This document shows positions 1 through 11,537 of a stretch of 64,000 nucleotides of DNA, one piece after another. A program made the position numbers and the translations under genes. The stretch's first letter is position 1; each line of letters opens with the position of its first letter. This DNA is from Posidonia oceanica. Lineage: Eukaryota > Streptophyta > Magnoliopsida > Alismatales > Posidoniaceae. Below the pieces are notes generated by a model. The model ran no database searches and was not told the DNA's origin. It saw only the letters and a program-made list of their open reading frames with translations. The stretch spans positions 13,286,001 to 13,350,000 of the forward strand of contig JAZBRS010000054.1 in the NCBI GenBank assembly GCA_037176725.1, written 5' to 3'.

Positions 1-1271
1 TTACCCTTACTCTATATTTTTTTTGATCTTTTGCTTATTTTTTGGATTTTTGGTTCTATGATTTTTTGGAATTTTGACTTTATCATTTTTTGGATTTTTG
101 ATTTTATCATTTTTTTTGGAATTTTGACTTTATCATTTTTTGGATTTTATGTTTTATCATTTTTTTGGATTTTTGTAGGAGAAGAAGAATCTTCCAAGAA
201 GATTGGAAACAGGAGACCTCATGGTTGGAAAACCTTGACAGTTTGGTCCCTTGTGCAATCTCAGAGCCATGGATACTACAGGCTTGCTTTGGCACCTAAC
301 TGCCCCTAGACCTAGGCTTCTGCCCCTTGCCTCTAATGTGTACGGTGCGGGATGTGGGTGGAAGGAAAGTCCATGTCCTATCCTAAGATGTCAGTTGAAG
401 ATTTTGAAGCCTATACCTCTCCCAGTTCAAGGTTGATTCCTATTGCACTCAGTATTTTCCCAGTTTTTTAGTTTTGACTCCTAGACAGCTTCTTTGCAGC
501 TTTCTTTTCTACTCTCTTTCTTTTCTTGCACATGGACAACTTCTTTGCTGCCTTCTTTTCTGACCCTTTTTTGTTTTCTTTCTGGGTATTCTGGCAAGTA
601 GTCTCACCCCGTTTGAATGCTCGATCAATGGATACTCGTTCTTTGACGAACCGAGACACTCTTTTATTTGGTACACTCCCCTCTTTTTTGCGCTTCTAGG
701 TTTTGGCCTTAGATACCTACCCGATTTGTACTAGGGTAATGTGTCTGACTCGAGGGATGTGTGTGGACTTGTTGTTCATGAACTGGGAGGGGGTCCCTTA
801 TGGTTTTGCCTCTATCTCAGTGTTGGATCATTTCCTTTCCTTCTCCCACAAAGTGTTTGTGGGGTGAGGCTAAGGTATGACTCTTAGGCTTTGGAAACAG
901 TAGGTCCTCAAGCATGAGCAATCTAGTGGCTCTGTGTGCATGTCAAGGGTAGTACCGTTTGAGGTGTAGCGCATTCCAGGGATATTCGAGCCTAGTATCA
1001 TCCTCTCTAGCCAGACAAATAGGCATTTCCCAGATATGCCTCAACTACCAAGTATGGTTTGTCCCATTTAGCTCTCAACTTCCCAGGCTTGGGTGGTGAA
1101 TCTTCTTCTCATTTGTTTATATTTATATTTTATGGAAGGAAAAGATATTTTATTTAGGTATATTTTAGCAGAAACAAATATAGAAACGAGGAAGGAAAAG
1201 TCTATTTACAACACTTTGGGGAAATGCCCCTAGCGTAGCCTCCATCAGTAGAGACTCTTGAGAAGCAGGCT
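1..1271 (-). other. Non-coding 3' tail of gag-only element A
   Basis: On the minus strand this lies just downstream of gag A, where a Ty3 element would normally carry protease and RT. No pol motif is seen in any frame. A block at about 18-178 is very T-rich on the plus strand and built from loose repeats of a TTTTTTGGATTTT type. A similar block sits downstream of gag B at about 7780-7930, and both regions share CAGCTTCTTTGCTGCC-like stretches (about 486-560 and 8270-8410). This suggests both gag elements descend from one non-autonomous lineage. The element continues beyond the left edge. Confidence 0.5.
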
Positions 1272-2801
1272 TCAGTCTTCATAGCGCTTCCGAGCCCTCT
1301 CTATCAATACATCCCAATTGAAGACGTCTGCGTCCACCAGGTCATAGACGATGTCCTTAAAGACCCAGCAGTCTTCTAAATTGTGCCCACGTCTCCTGTG
1401 GTACTGGCAATATTTGCTTCTGTCGTAGTTCACCCCTTCAGGTCTTCGGGGCTGGAGGTCGATTGCTTGGGCTTCTATCGTTTCTGCAAACATGTCCATC
1501 AGCATGATCGGGATAGGAGGATAGCTTGTGCGCTTTGGTTTCTTGAACTGCTGTTGTGGAGCTGTATGATGGTAGTTGCCCCTAGCGTTGCCATCTTTTC
1601 CAGAGCGACTGCCATTCTGTCTGTAATCTTGAAGAGGAGAATCTTGTCGCTTCGCAACTTGAAGAACGGACTCAGTATCGCCTTCTATCTTCTGAAATTC
1701 ATGCATATTTTCCTTTACAGAAGTAGCTACCTTGTAGAGTGCAGTTACAGAAGGGCAATAGACATTTGCCAACCCCCTTTTCATTGGACCAGTAGCATTT
1801 GCAATCAATGTCTGGATAACTTGTCTTTCTGGGATGTCCGGGCCTGATTTGGTAGCCATCTCCCGCCATCTATTTGCAAAGATGACCCATTCTTCACCCG
1901 GCTTCATGGTCTCCCTGCTCAAGTTATGAAAGGTCGGCTTCGACTCGATCTTGTGTTGATATTTGGTCAAGAAGCACTCCTTGATCTTGTTGAAGCTGCT
2001 GAGGTCGTCTCCGGAGAGGGTAAGGAACCAATCCATGGGTTTGCCTTCCAATGAATAGAAGAAAAGGTGGATGATGAACCCCAAGTTATGAAAGTACGGA
2101 GCTTACTCCATTTGAAACCGGATGATGTGAGTTTGTGGGTTGGTGGTCCTATCAAACTTAGGCGTCTTTGAATACTTGAAGCCAGGAGGAAGCTGAAATG
2201 GTGGGAATTTGCCCATGTCAAAAGTTGGGGGAGCTTGTGTCTGAACCCCTAAGGAATTTAAGACCTTCCTCATTTCTACTAAATTGCTGAGCCCGCCATG
2301 AGTTTGAGAATTTGATACTTGATTGGCATGTGGTTGTCGATTGTCACCTTGTATAATCATACCCGGCTAAAGAGGAACCTGGTAACTCTACTCTGGTTGG
2401 TTGGAGAATAATGGATCGGCTCCTTTGCCATGTGGCTGCTCAACGAACAAAGGATTTGACCTTTCTCGGAATCCTCTTAGTGAGTCATTTTCCTGCCCCT
2501 GGTGTTGGGTATCCGACGGTGCAATTCCGTGTTGTCTTTGGCACAAATTCTCAGGGATGTGGCCCACAGCAGTCCTTTGTAGTCTTTTACCAGGGAGGTA
2601 TTGACCTTGATGGAGATCCTCATCTCCTTGATTTGACGAATCAGGATGATTGTTGTCATTGTAAAGGAAGCGACACAATACTTGATATTGGGCCGAGTCG
2701 AGATCCAGTTCTTCTCCAGTGGTTGGATCGAATAACCTCATGATGAGTTCCCTCTAAGGCATGCTATTTGTATCTGAGTAGCTGCTTTCGGATTCAGACA
2801 T
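1272..2801 (-). pseudogene. gag A, Tat/Ogre-like Ty3 capsid gene, broken by in-frame stops
   Basis: Gag builds the cytoplasmic virus-like particle that packages retroelement RNA. One minus-strand frame of about 510 codons can be followed from an ATG at 2799-2801 to the stop at 1272, with four in-frame stops (2754-2756, 2388-2390, 2367-2369, 2103-2105) and no frameshift. The start was chosen because the Ser/Glu-rich leader runs in frame into the DPTTGEELD block. The retrotransposon-gag core includes FFYSLEGKPMDWF and the later RWREMATK. A knuckle of CQYHRRRGHNLEDC type (C-x2-H-x4-H-x4-C) lies near 1372-1413; this His-variant is common in Tat-like gags. No protease or RT follows. The family call is firm; the exact lineage is inferred. 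Confidence 0.8.
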
Positions 2802-4841
2802 TTGGCTCAGCCTTTCTTGTTTCTACTTAAGTTCTATTACAGTAAGTGTAGGATGCAAATACTATCAGCGTCCAATGTATGACGCAATCGAAGATAGCGT
2901 CCAACACTCCTATCTTCTGTTGGATGGTTTAACCAATGCAATCAGTGCTTGATTATGCAGAAATGACTACCACAACTCCCTGAAACACACTCCTTGTATT
3001 TTCAGATATAATCTTGGAAACTGGTAAGCAACTAATGCGCTATTCGGCTCTGAAGTAAAAATGGCAGTGTAGAACACTGGAAAAGATAGCGTCCTTTGTT
3101 GGACGCTTTTCGCAGCAGCTTCCAACACTTCAAGTCGTCTGCTGAACTGGTCTTTGTGCCACCAACTGTTCCTTTGAGAGATATTTCTTGATGAACAAAA
3201 TCTTTGTGTTCTTGAGGATCACAGGACCATATAAGGACTCTCTTTTTTTCTTTTTTCCTTTTTTTTGTTTTTGCTTTCTTTTTTTTCTGATTTTTTTTCT
3301 TCTTTTTTTTGTTTTTTTTTCTTTTTTTTTCTCTCTCTTTTTACTTGTAAAGGGAAAATATTACAACGCTTACACTTTGGTAGACAAAGAAAAGGAAAAG
3401 AAACAAGACTTATAAAAGTTCTTTATAGCCTAGTACAAGCTCCTAAAAAAAGAAAAGGACTAAAAAATAAAGTTCAGATGACTTATTTATACCGTTGTTC
3501 AATCATTCATCCTGTAGCATTCAACAATTCCACAAAATACCCAAGTAATGAAAGGGATAAACAGACAATGTGTTGGATGCGTATGGTTACTGCGTCCAAC
3601 GTAGAATGTAGATAGATATAGCGTCCAACACCCTGTAACGGAGAGCTGTACAGAAACACTTTCTAATAGCGATTAAAAGTTTTGATTTTTGGATTTCGCT
3701 TTGTTATTAGTGTTTTAAACCTACGTGACTCTCAGGGTTCCTTAAGGCTTGGGTATGGCTTGCCTTCGTGGGTTATCTATGGATCCTCACAAACAGGACA
3801 AAATATTTCTCTTCTTTGGTACTGCCCCTATCTTAACTCCTGAGAATCTTTGGGGAGCCTGAGCACACTTAGGTCCCTACTCCGTAGAGGTAGAGCCCAG
3901 CGTACTCAGAATTGATCGGGTCTCTCGCGTATTAACACAATAACAATCAAGATAAACAAACCACTGAAAGGGGGGAGGAATATAAATCTAGACTTGGGAT
4001 TCTAACTTACTTTCACCCAGAGCAAGGGAAAGAAGAGTGCCCCTTGTGAAAGCAAGTGATAACACAAACACCTCTCTTAAGTCCTTTGCAACAGAGGTGC
4101 TCAGGATTTAAGTGGTTATTTTGTGTAATCCAAGAAGAGACAATCAAATTAGTTCCCAATCAAGGGCCATACAAGTCACACGGAAAACTCGATTTTTATT
4201 TGGAATTTTGAAAAGCACCCAAGTATTAAGGCTCCAGTCCCTACGGCAAAGCCGATCACCTCACACCTCGTTCCTTAGGTCAGTTATGAAAAGAAAACAA
4301 AGAAAGATTTTCAAAACAGAATGAATCCTGTTCAGATGTGTAAGACGCAACAAATGGTGGCGTTTTATGTAAGACGCAATGACGATTAGTGTCCAACACA
4401 CAAACAGGAGATATTTTTTTTAGAAAACTAAAACAAGAGATTTTTTTTTACTCAAACACCCCTTTATTCCCGAGAATCAGAACAAAAGAAAGGGGTGGTT
4501 GCATACATTTTTCAACATATGAAAACCTAACAGAAGAAATTGCAAGAAAAAACAGAAAACTGGCCAGAGGCGTAAGACGCTGGAATAGACTGCGTCCTAT
4601 GTTGGACGCTGCCCAGCACAGCTTTTAACATACTGACAGACCAGACTTATTTAAATAAGAGATAGAAGCATGCTTTTAAGTGCATAATTAAAGAACAAAT
4701 ACTAAGAGGGTCGTGGTGCCTCAAAACACTACGAGGAATTTTGCCACGACCTCGAAAAAAATCCGCAAAAGTAAAAGAAAGATTGCAAAGGAAAAGAAAG
4801 AAGAAGAAGAGAACACTCACCTAGCACGAGGGCACTTTTAG
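2802..4841 (-). other. 5' leader of element A with GCGTCCAAC hairpins
   Basis: This 2-kb untranslated stretch lies between the PBS at 4842-4861 and the gag A start. No coding region is supported. It holds a homopolymer-rich T tract at about 3240-3345 and a set of short inverted repeats with the core GCGTCCAAC/GTTGGACGC. Clear examples are 2868-2885, 3088-3107 (7-bp stem, 6-nt loop), 3572-3600 and 4592-4609. The same core recurs in the element's LTR, so it is a family feature and not a chance dyad. Confidence 0.55.
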
Positions 4842-4861
4842 CCATCCCACCGTGATCGCTA
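4842..4861 (-). other. Primer-binding site of element A
   Basis: Reading the minus strand, TAGCGATCACGGTGGGATGG follows the LTR end after a 3-nt gap. It matches the PBS position of the X-family elements at 20845-20864 and 53278-53297 (TGGCGATCACGGTGGG), with one G-to-A change in the second base. The TGG start fits the CCA end of a tRNA. I could not identify the tRNA with certainty. Confidence 0.6.
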
Positions 4862-4864
4862 GAC

Positions 4865-6075
4865 TGTGTGGGGTTTTGGAGGAGAAGAGGCTTGTTTTGG
4901 TTCTATTTGCTCTTTCTCGGGGTCCCCTTTTTGTATCCAACTCCGTCACTCCACAGGTGATGGAATTGGTGTGATCGCCACTCTCGGTTCGCTTTCGCCG
5001 GCCCTCGAGACGCCTTGGGAGATATGATATGGTTGTGGATTCTGCTACCTTGGGACAACGCCTGCGTTGCCCAAGGGTGCCCGTGTTTGGTGAGTTTCTT
5101 CTTTTTCTTCTTTTCCATGCAAAACAGATTTTAAAGATGCGGATTAATAAAGTGTAGTATATGATTTAAAGCAAATTGAGAATTAACATAACATGAAAGG
5201 AGGAATACTTGCCCGAGGGCTTTTATCCCCTCGGTTGCAACTAAGTATGAATGCCTAGCTACAACAATATGTGAAACGAAATGCTTTGCTATACTACGAA
5301 ATTAAACATATGATATGAAAAGAAAAGGAAAACTAAAGAGAGCCCCCTTTTATTTATGCACGGAATGCAAGAAGTGTCGACATGATGTCACTAATGACAG
5401 CGGAGGACTCAAGCTCTCTCAAAAACTCTTTCTCCACATAACTTCTCTCGAGATTCTGGCTCAAAGCCACTTTCTACTTGCTCTCAATAATTCTTCTAAA
5501 ATTGTGTTCCTCTCTCAAGAAAATCCTCAAAAATCCCTTCTAAATCCGTCCCCGATCCGTCCTCGATCCCAGTGGGGGTACCCCTACTTTTATAGAAGCA
5601 GGGGAGGGACAAATAAGGACACAAAGGCCAAGTCAGCAACTTTCCTATTTCAGAGGTGTTGGACGCTGGAGCACCCAGCGTCTAACGACCCTCCGAGGCA
5701 AAGATACCAAGATCAAAGAATATTCCTCAATAGGTGACTGATTAATGACCATTAAAGCCAATTAAGGCCTTGACTGGTCAAAGAACCTTTAGTGGAGGCA
5801 AAGTACGAAATTTGATTTCAGCCAAATATGGCAAGTTTGGGGAAACAGAAAACCAGGTTGTTAGATGCCACTATTCACAGCGTCCAATGTTGGACGCTAG
5901 GCTAGCTAGCGTCCAACACACTGAAATGCAAACTTGCTAATTCGGGTCTCTCAATCACAAGGACAAGTGTCAATAAGTTAGATGAGAGTACTTGAGCTAG
6001 ACAAAGAGCTTCTAGAGGTGGCCTAATGCAATAGACTACACTACCATGAAGGGAGTGCCAAAACGGGGTATCTAC
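4865..6075 (-). repeat. 5' LTR of element A
   Basis: On the minus strand it starts TGTAGATACCCC at 6075, ends near CCCCACACA at 4865, and is followed by a PBS and gag on that strand. A TATA box (CTATAAAAG on minus) lies at 5587-5595, consistent with a U3 promoter. It carries strong hairpins: 5658-5686 (12-bp stem with one wobble pair), 5879-5898 (9-bp perfect stem) and 5890-5916 (11-bp perfect stem), all with the GCGTCCAAC core. Its first 235 bp on the plus strand are repeated in inverted orientation immediately to the right. Confidence 0.65.
5587..5595 (-). promoter_or_regulatory. TATA box in LTR of element A
   Basis: The minus strand reads CTATAAAAG about 480 nt inside the LTR start, the position expected for the retroelement's own Pol II promoter. 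The X-family LTRs have CTATAAATAG at the matching place. Confidence 0.45.
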
Positions 6076-6310
6076 ACTCACCAAACACGAGCACGCTTGG
6101 GCAACGCAGGCATTGTCCCAAGGTAGCAAAACCCACAACCATATCACATCTCCCAAGGTGTCTCGAGGGCCAGTGAAAGCAAACCGAGAGTGGTGATCAC
6201 ACCAATTCCGTCACCTGTGGAGTGACAGAGTTGGATACAAAAAAAGGGGCAACGAGGAAGCACCAATAGACACAACAAGCTTCTCCTAACCAAAAACCCC
6301 ATATCCACAC
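6076..6310 (+). repeat. Inverted copy of the LTR-A end
   Basis: This segment is the reverse complement of about 4865-5099. Shared landmarks include CTCACCAAACACG at its left end, TTGGGCAACGCAGG, CACAACCATATCA and CACACCAATTCC. Divergence by eye is roughly one base in ten. It starts exactly after the TATCTACA terminus of LTR-A and no PBS follows it, so it looks like an inverted duplication or a second, head-to-head truncated LTR. Confidence 0.65.
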
Positions 6311-6506
6311 TCGGACTTGTTGTGAGTCTGAGTGCATCAGCTCTGCCACAGTCAACAACCTGAGTCAAGTAGGATCAAGTGATGCTTTGAAGAAATCATG
6401 GAAAACCTGGGAAATATGTTATCAAAACTTAGACATGTGGTTTGGGGCACCTCAAGGTTTCTATCCTTAAAAGAACTCTTAGAAATGCGAAAATAGGATA
6501 TCTACA
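6311..6506 (-). repeat. Family-X LTR tail
   Basis: This matches the plus-strand right end of the four other X LTRs, from the ACTCGGACTTGTTGTGAG block to GGATATCTACA. About 1.3 kb of the LTR is missing on the left, where the element-A material begins. The PPT-bearing 3' internal region on its right shows it is what remains of a minus-strand 3' LTR. Confidence 0.6.
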
Positions 6507-8939
6507 GATGCCCCTCCTTGGAGTTGATCTTGGAACAAGATCGATTCCAAGGTAAGAACGATGTCCTATTGAGCATTTCCTGAAAAGGGGAGCTCCATCT
6601 CAAACAATCCGCCACTAGGGATGAAAAAAGATAATAAAAAAGGAAGAATGGGTGAACTGACTCGGTGTCGGGAGTTTGCCGAACGGCCGAGTGGCTCGAT
6701 TAATTGCCACCATATTGAAGACTCAGGCATGGAGGGGTCAAGTCGGTGCTATGTGTCACAGTCGATGTCAAGACCAGGTCAACCATGTAGAGATGTACTT
6801 CAACGGGGCAGAAACTAGGGAGGAAATCGTGGGGCGTGACCCTTACACGATCGAAAAGGAGTGTTCTTGTGGCATCTTGTTTGAGACGTCACTCAGATTG
6901 GAATTGATAAAAGGATAGGTAGGAACTTAGTTGGCTCTAGGAGAATCACATGTCCTAAGGGTTTCTAACACTCTTGAAGGTCATTTGGCTCCGTCCGTGC
7001 TCCACTTCCAATGACATGAGAAAATGCATGGATGCATGATTCAAGCAAACAAATGCAAATGTAACATACGATGCAATGAATGGTCCATATGCTAGGTTAG
7101 GTCGGCGGGGTACGGTTGGTCCCAAACCATATGGACATATGCCAAATGAATGAATGCAATTCGTTGTGGTCAAGTGTTCTCTGTCCTTAAGTGTGACCAG
7201 CACTCTCTGGAAAGGACCGTCGTCCCACAACTCAATTTGGCAAATAAAGGAGTTCTATGATTAAAGAACCGAGTGAGGGAGTGAACCCTTCCTTTGCCAA
7301 ACCGGGGTTTGCCTCTTAGTCAAAGTGGATGTGCCTTTGCACACTATATGAGCCCCTTAGGCGTGAGCTCATTCTTTAGATTGTAAGCCTTGGTACCTGC
7401 ACACTTAACAAAAGATGTTAGTAATAGCAGGTGAACCTTTCCCAGTTCCTAGGGAGATTGACTAAGTTATACTTGTATAAGGGGCAAAGTAATCCCTTAA
7501 TCAACACTACTTGAGAACTAGGTGGAGGGAATTAGTCTTGGCCTCAATTGAGAGATGGAAAATCGAAGCCCAGTAGATACCGATTGTGAGTCATCCGTAG
7601 ATGCTCTAAAGATTATTGCGGAAGCAATGTCTTTGTTGAGAAAACGCACCCAAGCCGTGAGACACGCTTGAGTAAGACGTTGACTCCAAATCCGAGGTGA
7701 ATGATTGTTGCATCACTGACTAGATTAATTCCAATTTCCCTACTTACTAAGTTTTCACTTGTATGTAGGGTGGATGGTGCTTCTTTTTGGTTTTTCTTGG
7801 ATTTTCTGATTTTTGTTGAATTTTGGGATTTTATGATTTTTTTGGTATTTTGAGTTTTTTCGATTCTTTTTGGCTTTTGGATTTTCTAATATTTTTGGAT
7901 TTTCTGATTTTTTTTGTAGTTTTTGGATTGATGAGTGCGGTCATAACCTTCTTACTTACAGATTTCGCAGTATTGCCTTGTATTATCTAGGGTGAGAGAA
8001 CTTTCCCTTCTAACATGCCTAGTCTTTTGTGAACTTGGGACCTCATACTAGCCTTAGTTTGATTGTTGTTTCCTTCATTTAATCAGTCCTTGAACTTCTA
8101 GGATTCCCTGTCCCTTGCCTGTGGGTGAGATAGGTGGTGGAGGTTTGAAGTGCAGTAAGCTCTTGACTTTGGCTCAGGTCTTGAATCCCACTTGCCTTTC
8201 CTTGGTCCTTAACGTGTCTCTCCAGGATTTATGCTTTAGGTTCATAGACAGCTTTTGCCATGTTCCTTTTCTGCTCTTTGGACAGCTCTTTGCTGACCTC
8301 TTTCAGTTGGACAGTTTCTTTTACTGTCTCTTTTCATTTGTTCCTCACTTGGACAGCTTCTTTGCTGCCTTCTTTCCTCTCTGTTTGGGCAGTTTTTCCT
8401 GCCATCTTTTCTGGACGCTTCCTAAGTTAATTGGCAAGCGATTCGTACCATAAGCCTCTACTCCGAGCTTGCCTTTCTCTTACCTCCCCGTGCAAGTGTA
8501 TGTGCAGACAGGACAAGGTTGAGGTTACCCTAGTTGTTCAGCTTCTTTTCTATTTGGGATACAACTTTCTTTCTTTGGCTAGGACTTGGTCTTTGATTCT
8601 TTCTAGAGTTAGGCATGCTAATTAAGGGTGTATTGTATGTAACTCCCACGGATCAAAAGATGCCTTTAGGTTGTTACAACCAGTAGTTGGACCTTCCCTG
8701 GGTGTGACGGTTTCAGCTTAGGAAACCTTAGATAATATTTTGGCAATTATGCTAAATGTCTCAAGTTGTTAGGTGTAACCCACACTCATCAATCATTTTT
8801 TTATTTATTTTTATAGTCTAACTTAGCGTTAGAGATAAATAAAGATAAATAAAGGAAAACAGAGTACGGAAAGGAAAAAAGTCTTATTTACAAGTTTTAA
8901 TTGAATTAACCACTGCCCCCGGTCGGGTTCAGTGGAACC
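6507..8939 (-). other. Non-coding 3' internal region with polypurine tract
   Basis: No protease, RT or integrase motif is found in any frame. On the minus strand GGAGGGGCATC (6507-6517) directly precedes the LTR start TGTAGATATCC, as a polypurine tract should. The stretch 6507 to about 7345 is repeated at 54854 to about 55640, including a block ending CGACGGGGTACGGTTGG-like near 7110, with no shared ORF. A T-rich block at 7780-7930 and a pyrimidine-rich block at 8260-8420 resemble the tail of element A. It may be the 3' half of the gag B element or a recombinant with an X element. Confidence 0.5.
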
Positions 8940-11537
8940 TCACACCTCCCTTCCCAGTTGAGGGGGCTTACCTAAGGGGTGATTGCGGAAGTCTGCCCCT
9001 GGTGTTAAGTAGTCAGGTGCTGGTGGCACATGTTCTTGTCTTTCCTTTGGTTTGCGTCCAGTCCTTGCTTTCAGAGGGTCAGAGTCGGACTCATTTTGAC
9101 CTGTTCCTTGTACTGCGCCCCTGGTGGCTTTGTCTTCGAGTGAGGCTATCAGATTTCCTCCTCCTCTTGAAGTACGACCGCTAATGCGCTCTGTATTAAC
9201 GTCTCCTTCATGAACACAGTGTTCATGATTGCCCCTAGTGTGTTCTCTTGTAGGATCGAGCGGTTTGGGAGGAGGATCAACTCTTACTTGTGTTGCTGGG
9301 AGCGGCGAGTTGAACATGGCTTCCATGTCGTAGCAGTCAGAGTCAGAATATTCATCATAGGTGGGTGACTGGCTTTCTTCTATTAAGTCCTGAAATATCT
9401 GAGAGTCCACTGTCTCTTCATTGCACCAGTCAGTGTCAGTGTACTCATCATAAATGGGCGACCAGTCTTCTTGGATCATGTCCCAAGAGTTCAGAGTAGG
9501 TGTTGAGGGTGCCTTGAGATTAAGGTCCTCTCTGCTTGATGGGCTCTGTTCTGGATATGCTTGTATGCACTGGATGGATGCCAATTCAGATCGAGCAGCT
9601 GATAGGATGAACTCTGCATCTGCGTGAGTCACTCGATGGTTGAGCAAGGGCTCTTGATGTATCTGCATCACTTGCTGGTCCCCTTGAGCTGCTTTCAGCC
9701 TGGCTTTAAGCTCAAGCCACATGATTTCACCCTTGTCATTAAGATTATGTATTTTATCTTTGACAGTGAAACAGTCTTCAAAGGTGTGCCCATGGTTTTG
9801 ATGATAAGGGCAGTGCTTGGTCATATCAGCATTTGGAAAACTTGGCCTGGGTTCAGGGAGTCGCAGATCTCCACTTTCAACTAGCATCCTGAATGTGTTG
9901 GAGATCGATTCAGGAAGTGGAGGATAGCTTTGCCTCTGAGGGCCCTTGTAGCTCCGTGGTGGAGGGACACTGTGGTAGCTCCCTTGCCCTTGTTGTTGCC
10001 CCTAGTATGCATTATTTGTCCATCCTTGCTAGGCATATACTGGGTAGTCAGGTGGCGGTTGTTGTTGATGCTGTATTGGTTGCACTAACTGCCCCAGGTA
10101 CTGTGCTGGTTGCCCTTGGGCCAGAAACGATTGCCCAAACTGATATTGGGGGTTCCTTTGCCCCTTCTGCCTCTGCTGAATTGAAACTTGAGCCATGTTA
10201 TTAGTGACGCCTTCAAGTGTATAGCTAGAGGTTGTCTTCTTGCTCCTCCAAGAATGGTAGCTCTTCTTTATGACGGAGGACACTAGCAGCACGCTCGTAC
10301 AGTTGAGGGTACGTTTGAAGATCACTAATCAGCAGCCCTGTTCTGAGTGCTCTTGTAGTGTTTCGAAATATGACCTCAACTGCTTGGCTTTCAGGAATAT
10401 AGCATTTTGAACTTGCAGCCATGTCTCTCCATCTGCTTGCAAAAGTTGTGAACTCCTCATCAGGTTTCATCCTTTCAGCGAGGAGGTCGCTCAGTGTAGG
10501 CTCGTGCTGGATGCAATGGCTATATTGGAGCAGAAATTTTTCTTGGACCATCTTGAAGCTACTGAGATCCCAGTGCTTCTCCTTCCAAGCTTTTGAAGAA
10601 GAGGTAGATAGTGAGCCCGTTATCATACTGATAGGGTAGAGCATCAATAGTAAATGTGGCTAGATGGCCTCTTGGATCCTCTGTTCCACTGTATTTCCTC
10701 ATCTTTGGCATTTTGAATCCCGGCGGAAGAACAAAAATGAGGAAATTTAGAAGTGTCAAATCCTATTGGCGCTTTATGTGTAACCCCTGCCTTTGTGAGT
10801 GCCTCAGAGATCATTCTCTTGATGTCCTGTCCTGGCACGGCTTGTTGTCCCTGATTTAGGTGCCCATGTGTTTGGTGGAACGGTGGTGATAGAGGGTCGT
10901 ATGGTGGAGAGAAGGGTTGGGTTTGATGTGGAGTGTAGTATGATTGTGTGTTAGCGGGAGGTTGTGGTGAGTAGTGAGTTGTATATGGCGGGGTTGGATG
11001 GATGAAAGGGTAGGTTGTGTGTGATGGCATGGTTTGGTGTATGGGAGGATAGGTTGGCGTTGCGTGGCATTGCATGAATGAATTTTGAGTAGGGAAATTT
11101 ATAGTGGGGTTTAATGGTGTGGTGTATGTGTGAGTGGGCGTGATTAGTGAGTTTTGGTGAGGGTTTAAGAAAGAAGGTTGGTGGACGGATGACGTTTGTA
11201 GGCTCCTAAATGAGGGATGGTGGTGCCGTGCCAGGAGTTGGTAGATCTCATTAGTCGCTTTCTCAGATAGATAGGAAGCGGTCGATGTAGGCGGCACTAC
11301 TGGGGAGGTTACCTCAGGAAGCGTGTGCGTAAACGAGGTACTCCATGTTTGGGAGTGGCTTACTCCTCTCTCTCCTTCAACTCTTTGTGCAAAGTTGGGA
11401 GTCTCTGGCTCTTGTGCCTGTGAAGTTGAAGCTCTGTAAAAGAACCCATCTGGGCCTAGACTTGATTGCACCGTAAAGGTAGAGGTTGAGGCAGAGGTCG
11501 TATTGATGCGCTCTTGATTTGGTCGATAAAGCTCCAT
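8940..11537 (-). pseudogene. gag B, long Tat/Ogre-like Ty3 capsid gene, frameshifted
   Basis: About 2.6 kb of minus-strand coding sequence starts at ATG 11537 (MELYRPNQ) and ends at 8940. Order: a Ser/Thr/Pro/Tyr-rich N-terminal part; the gag core with LPPGFKMPKMRKYSGTEDP (near 10700), FFKSLEGEALGS and FASRWRDMAAS (near 10430); a Gln-rich linker; a His-variant knuckle CPYHQNHGHTFEDC near 9773-9814; and an acidic C-terminal tail. The frame changes near 10730, 10630 and 10240, with one stop near 10026. It begins 158 nt inside the LTR-B end, so it is probably that element's gag. No pol follows. It is clearly related to gag A but longer. Confidence 0.75.

Noticed and set aside
1383..1847. 154-residue plus-strand frame
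   Set aside because: It is the antisense shadow of gag A, which has family motifs on the minus strand.
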